This document shows positions 61,474 through 64,000 of a DNA stretch of 64,000 bases, piece by piece. Position 1 is the stretch's first letter. Each line of letters begins with the position of its first letter. The notes under the pieces are model-generated. The model worked only from the letters and a program-made list of their open reading frames with translations, was not told the origin of the DNA and made no database searches. The translations under genes and the position numbers were made by a program. This DNA comes from Synchiropus splendidus (lineage: Eukaryota > Chordata > Actinopteri > Syngnathiformes > Callionymidae): NCBI RefSeq assembly GCF_027744825.2, contig NW_026527059.1:372001-436000 (forward strand), given 5' to 3'.

Positions 61474-64000
61474 CTGAAACTTCCCTGAAAAGTTATGGCA
61501 CAATGCACAAAAACGCTTTTCAGCCTGAGATAAGGTGGGTTTCGGAACGCCAAACATAAAAGTGTTGATAACTTTCGAAAAACACTTCAGACAGCTTAGA
61601 TTTGATGTGCACCTACTAGAAAGACCCTTTCTGCTATAGTGGGAGGTTAAAATTTCATGTTCTGAAGCTTCCCTGAAAAGTTATGGCACAATGCGTAAAA
61701 ACGCTTTTCAGCCTGAGATAAGGTGGGTTTCGGAACGCCAAACATAAAAGTGTTGATAACTTTGGAAAAACACTTCAGGCAGTTTAGATTTGATGTGCAA
61801 CTACTAGAAAGACCCTTTCTGCTATAGTGGGAGGTTAAAATTTCATGTTCTGAAGCTTCCCTGAAAAGTTATGGCACAATGCACAAAAACGCTTTTCAGC
61901 CTGAGATAAGGTGGGTTTCGGAACGCCAAACATAAAAGTGTTGATAACTTTGGAAAAACACTTCAGGCAGTTTAGATTTGATGTGCAACTACTAGAAAGA
62001 CCCTTTCTGCTATAGTGGGAGGTTAAAATTTCATGTTCTGAAGCTTCCCTGAAAAGTTATGGCACAATGCACAAAAACGCTTTTCAGCCTGAGATAAGGT
62101 GGGTTTCGGAACGCCAAACATAAAAGTGTTGATAACTTTGGAAAAACACTTCAGACAGTTTAGATTTGATGTGCAACTACTAGAAAGACACTTTCTGCTA
62201 TAGTGGGAGGTTAAAATTTCATGTTCTGAAGCTTTCCTGAAAAGTTATGGCACAATGCACAAAAACGCTTTTCAGCCTGAGATAAGGTGGGTTTCGGAAC
62301 GCCAAACATAAAAGTGTTGATAACTTTCGAAAAACACTTCAGACAGCTTAGATTTGATGTGCACCTACTAGAAAGACCCTTTCTGCTATAGTGGGAGGTT
62401 AAAATTTCATGTTCTGAAGCTTCCCTGAAAAGTTATGGCACAATGCGTAAAAACGCTTTTCAGCCTGAGATAAGGTGGGTTTCGGAACGCCAAACATAAA
62501 AGTGTTGATAACTTTGGAAAAACACTTCAGGCAGTTTAGATTTGATGTGCAACTACTAGAAAGACCCTTTCTGCTATAGTGGGAGGTTAAAATTTCATGT
62601 TCTGAAGCTTCCCTGAAAAGTTATGGCACAATGCACAAAAACGCTTTTCAGCCTGAGATAAGGTGGGTTTCGGAACGCCAAACATAAAAGTGTTGATAAC
62701 TTTGGAAAAACACTTCAGGCAGTTTAGATTTGATGTGCAACTACTAGAAAGACCCTTTCTGCTATAGTGGGAGGTTAAAATTTCATGTTCTGAAGCTTCC
62801 CTGAAAAGTTATGGCACAATGCACAAAAACGCTTTTCAGCCTGAGATAAGGTGGGTTTCGGAACGCCAAACATAAAAGTGTTGGTAACTTTGGAAAAACA
62901 CTTCAGACAGTTTAGATTTGATGTGCAACTACTAGAAAGACACTTTCTGCTATAGTGGGAGGTTAAAATTTCATGTTCTGAAGCTTTCCTGAAAAGTTAT
63001 GGCACAATGCACAAAAACGCTTTTCAGCCTGAGATAAGGTGGGTTTCGGAACGCCAAACATAAAAGTGTTGATAACTTTCGAAAAACACTTCAGAGAGCT
63101 TAGATTTGATGTGCACCTACTAGAAAGACCCTTTCTGCTATAGTGGGAGGTTAAAATTTCATGTTCTGAAGCTTCCCTGAAAAGTTATGGCACAATGCAC
63201 AAAAACGCTTTTCAGCCTGAGATAAGGTGGGTTTCGGAACGCCAAACATAAAAGTGTTGATAACTTTTGAAAAACACTTCAGACAGCTTAGATTTGATGT
63301 GCAACTACTAGAAAGACCCTTTCTGCTATAGTGGGAGGTTAAAATTTCATGTTCTGAAGCTTCCCTGAAAAGTTATGGCACAATGCACAAAAACGCTTTT
63401 CAGCCTGAGATAAGGTGGGTTTCGGAACGCCAAACATAAAAGTGTTGATAACTTTCGAAAAACACTTCAGACAGCTTAGATTTGATGTGCACCTACTAGA
63501 AAGACCCTTTCTGCTATAGTGGGAGGTTAAAATTTCATGTTCTGAAGCTTCCCTGAAAAGTTATGGCACAATGCGTAAAAACGCTTTTCAGCCTGAGATA
63601 AGGTGGGTTTCGGAACGCCAAACATAAAAGTGTTGATAACTTTGGAAAAACACTTCAGGCAGTTTAGATTTGATGTGCAACTACTAGAAAGACCCTTTCT
63701 GCTATAGTGGGAGGTTAAAATTTCATGTTCTGAAGCTTCCCTGAAAAGTTATGGCACAATGCACAAAAACGCTTTTCAGCCTGAGATAAGGTGGGTTTCG
63801 GAACGCCAAACATAAAAGTGTTGATAACTTTGGAAAAACACTTCAGACAGTTTAGATTTGATGTGCAACTACTAGAAAGACACTTTCTGCTATAGTGGGA
63901 GGTTAAAATTTCATGTTCTGAAGCTTTCCTGAAAAGTTATGGCACAATGCACAAAAACGCTTTTCAGCCTGAGATAAGGTGGGTTTCGGAACGCCAAACA
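61474..64000 (+). repeat. E F G H e F G H a d E F H plus a partial monomer
   Basis: Thirteen complete monomers and an 83-base fragment (63,918-64,000) with T10. The four-monomer block E/e-F-G-H repeats. The first E has lost its HindIII site (GAAACTT, near 61,480). H at 62,790 has TTGGTAAC. The array continues past the window edge. Confidence 0.82.

Larger units (their letters stand above)
1..64000 (+). repeat. 188-bp satellite array with higher-order repeats, fills the window
   Basis: An uninterrupted head-to-tail array of a 188-base monomer; copies start at 1, 189, 377, 565 and so on. There are 340 complete copies and one partial copy. Only three length changes were seen, all single-base losses (near 4,546, 6,801 and 17,940), so phase stays within 3 bases over 64 kb. 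All copies have the same orientation. Copies differ at a small set of recurring positions and recur in ordered groups of about 10-13, which defines a higher-order repeat. No mobile element, gene or unique DNA interrupts it. Such arrays are typical of eukaryotic centromeric or pericentromeric heterochromatin. The centromere role is inference; the array itself is directly visible. I do not recognise the family. Confidence 0.97.

Noticed and set aside
1..64000. Open reading frames on either strand
   Set aside because: Stops recur in all forward frames within each monomer. The longest reverse stop-free run is about 73 codons, produced by the 188-base frame shift and repeated periodically. There is no ribosome-binding, splice or protein-like signal.
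1..64000. CRISPR array
   Set aside because: Regular repetition was considered, but there are no unique spacers: the whole 188-base period is repeat. CRISPR repeats are about 23-47 bases with unrelated spacers.
1..64000. rDNA spacer or tandem gene family
   Set aside because: No rRNA, tRNA, 5S or histone-like segment appears in the monomer, and nothing other than the monomer is present.
1..64000. Naming the species or a known satellite family
   Set aside because: HindIII-type satellites of similar length are known in several animal and plant groups, and CAAAA-like motifs are common in plant satellites. I do not recognise this consensus, and a database search would be needed.

Overview
The whole 64,000-base window is one head-to-tail satellite DNA array. 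A 188-base monomer begins at base 1 and repeats on the same strand to the end: 340 complete copies and an 83-base partial copy (63,918-64,000). I found no gene, RNA gene, transposon, inversion or non-satellite spacer. The monomer is about 40% G+C (75 of 188 bases in the first copy). It has stop codons in all three forward frames. Because 188 is not a multiple of 3, the frame shifts at every copy, and the longest reverse-strand stop-free run is only about 73 codons. This organisation suggests a eukaryotic centromeric or pericentromeric satellite. I do not recognise the monomer and cannot name the organism, nor decide between plant and animal.

Monomers fall into a small set of recurring haplotypes. 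I label them by monomer positions 10 (C/T), 34-35 (CA/GT), 94 (G/A), 103 (C/G/T), 118-122 (agagc, acagt, acagc, gcagt), 139 (C/A) and 153 (C/A). The classes are A, a, B, b, D, d, E, e, F, G, H, I, i, J, K, L, M, N, X and Y, each defined at an exemplar. They run in a fixed order, so this is a higher-order repeat (HOR). The core order is A-B-D-E-F-(G)-H-a-(B-a)-d-I-J, normally 10-13 monomers (about 1.9-2.4 kb). It is seen most cleanly at 1-2,068.

Layout: 1-3,384 holds a canonical HOR and a rearranged one. 3,385-7,894 is a 2,255-base 12-monomer block twice over with no difference found. 7,895-12,030 holds HORs with a doubled F and a 7-monomer duplication. 12,031-16,166 is an 11-monomer block twice. 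16,167-25,565 holds mixed HORs, part of a second-level repeat at 38 monomers (7,143 bases). 25,566-37,409 is a 30-monomer (5,640-base) super-repeat in tandem, with no difference found over more than 5.8 kb of alignment. 37,410-44,177 includes an 8-monomer (1,504-base) duplication. 44,178-58,465 carries a 32-monomer block twice, 8,272 bases apart, with about ten private substitutions. 58,466-64,000 has short dimer and single-monomer reiterations instead of clean HORs.

Each monomer also carries three short inverted repeats (positions 12-50, 87-114, 145-159). A TTTCGAAA palindrome at 100-107 occurs only in the C103 classes, about 100 of 340 copies by my reading. No full CENP-B box is present. 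The main interest is the nested duplication history, which can be read from rare linked mutations, and the periodic placement of the palindrome-bearing class.
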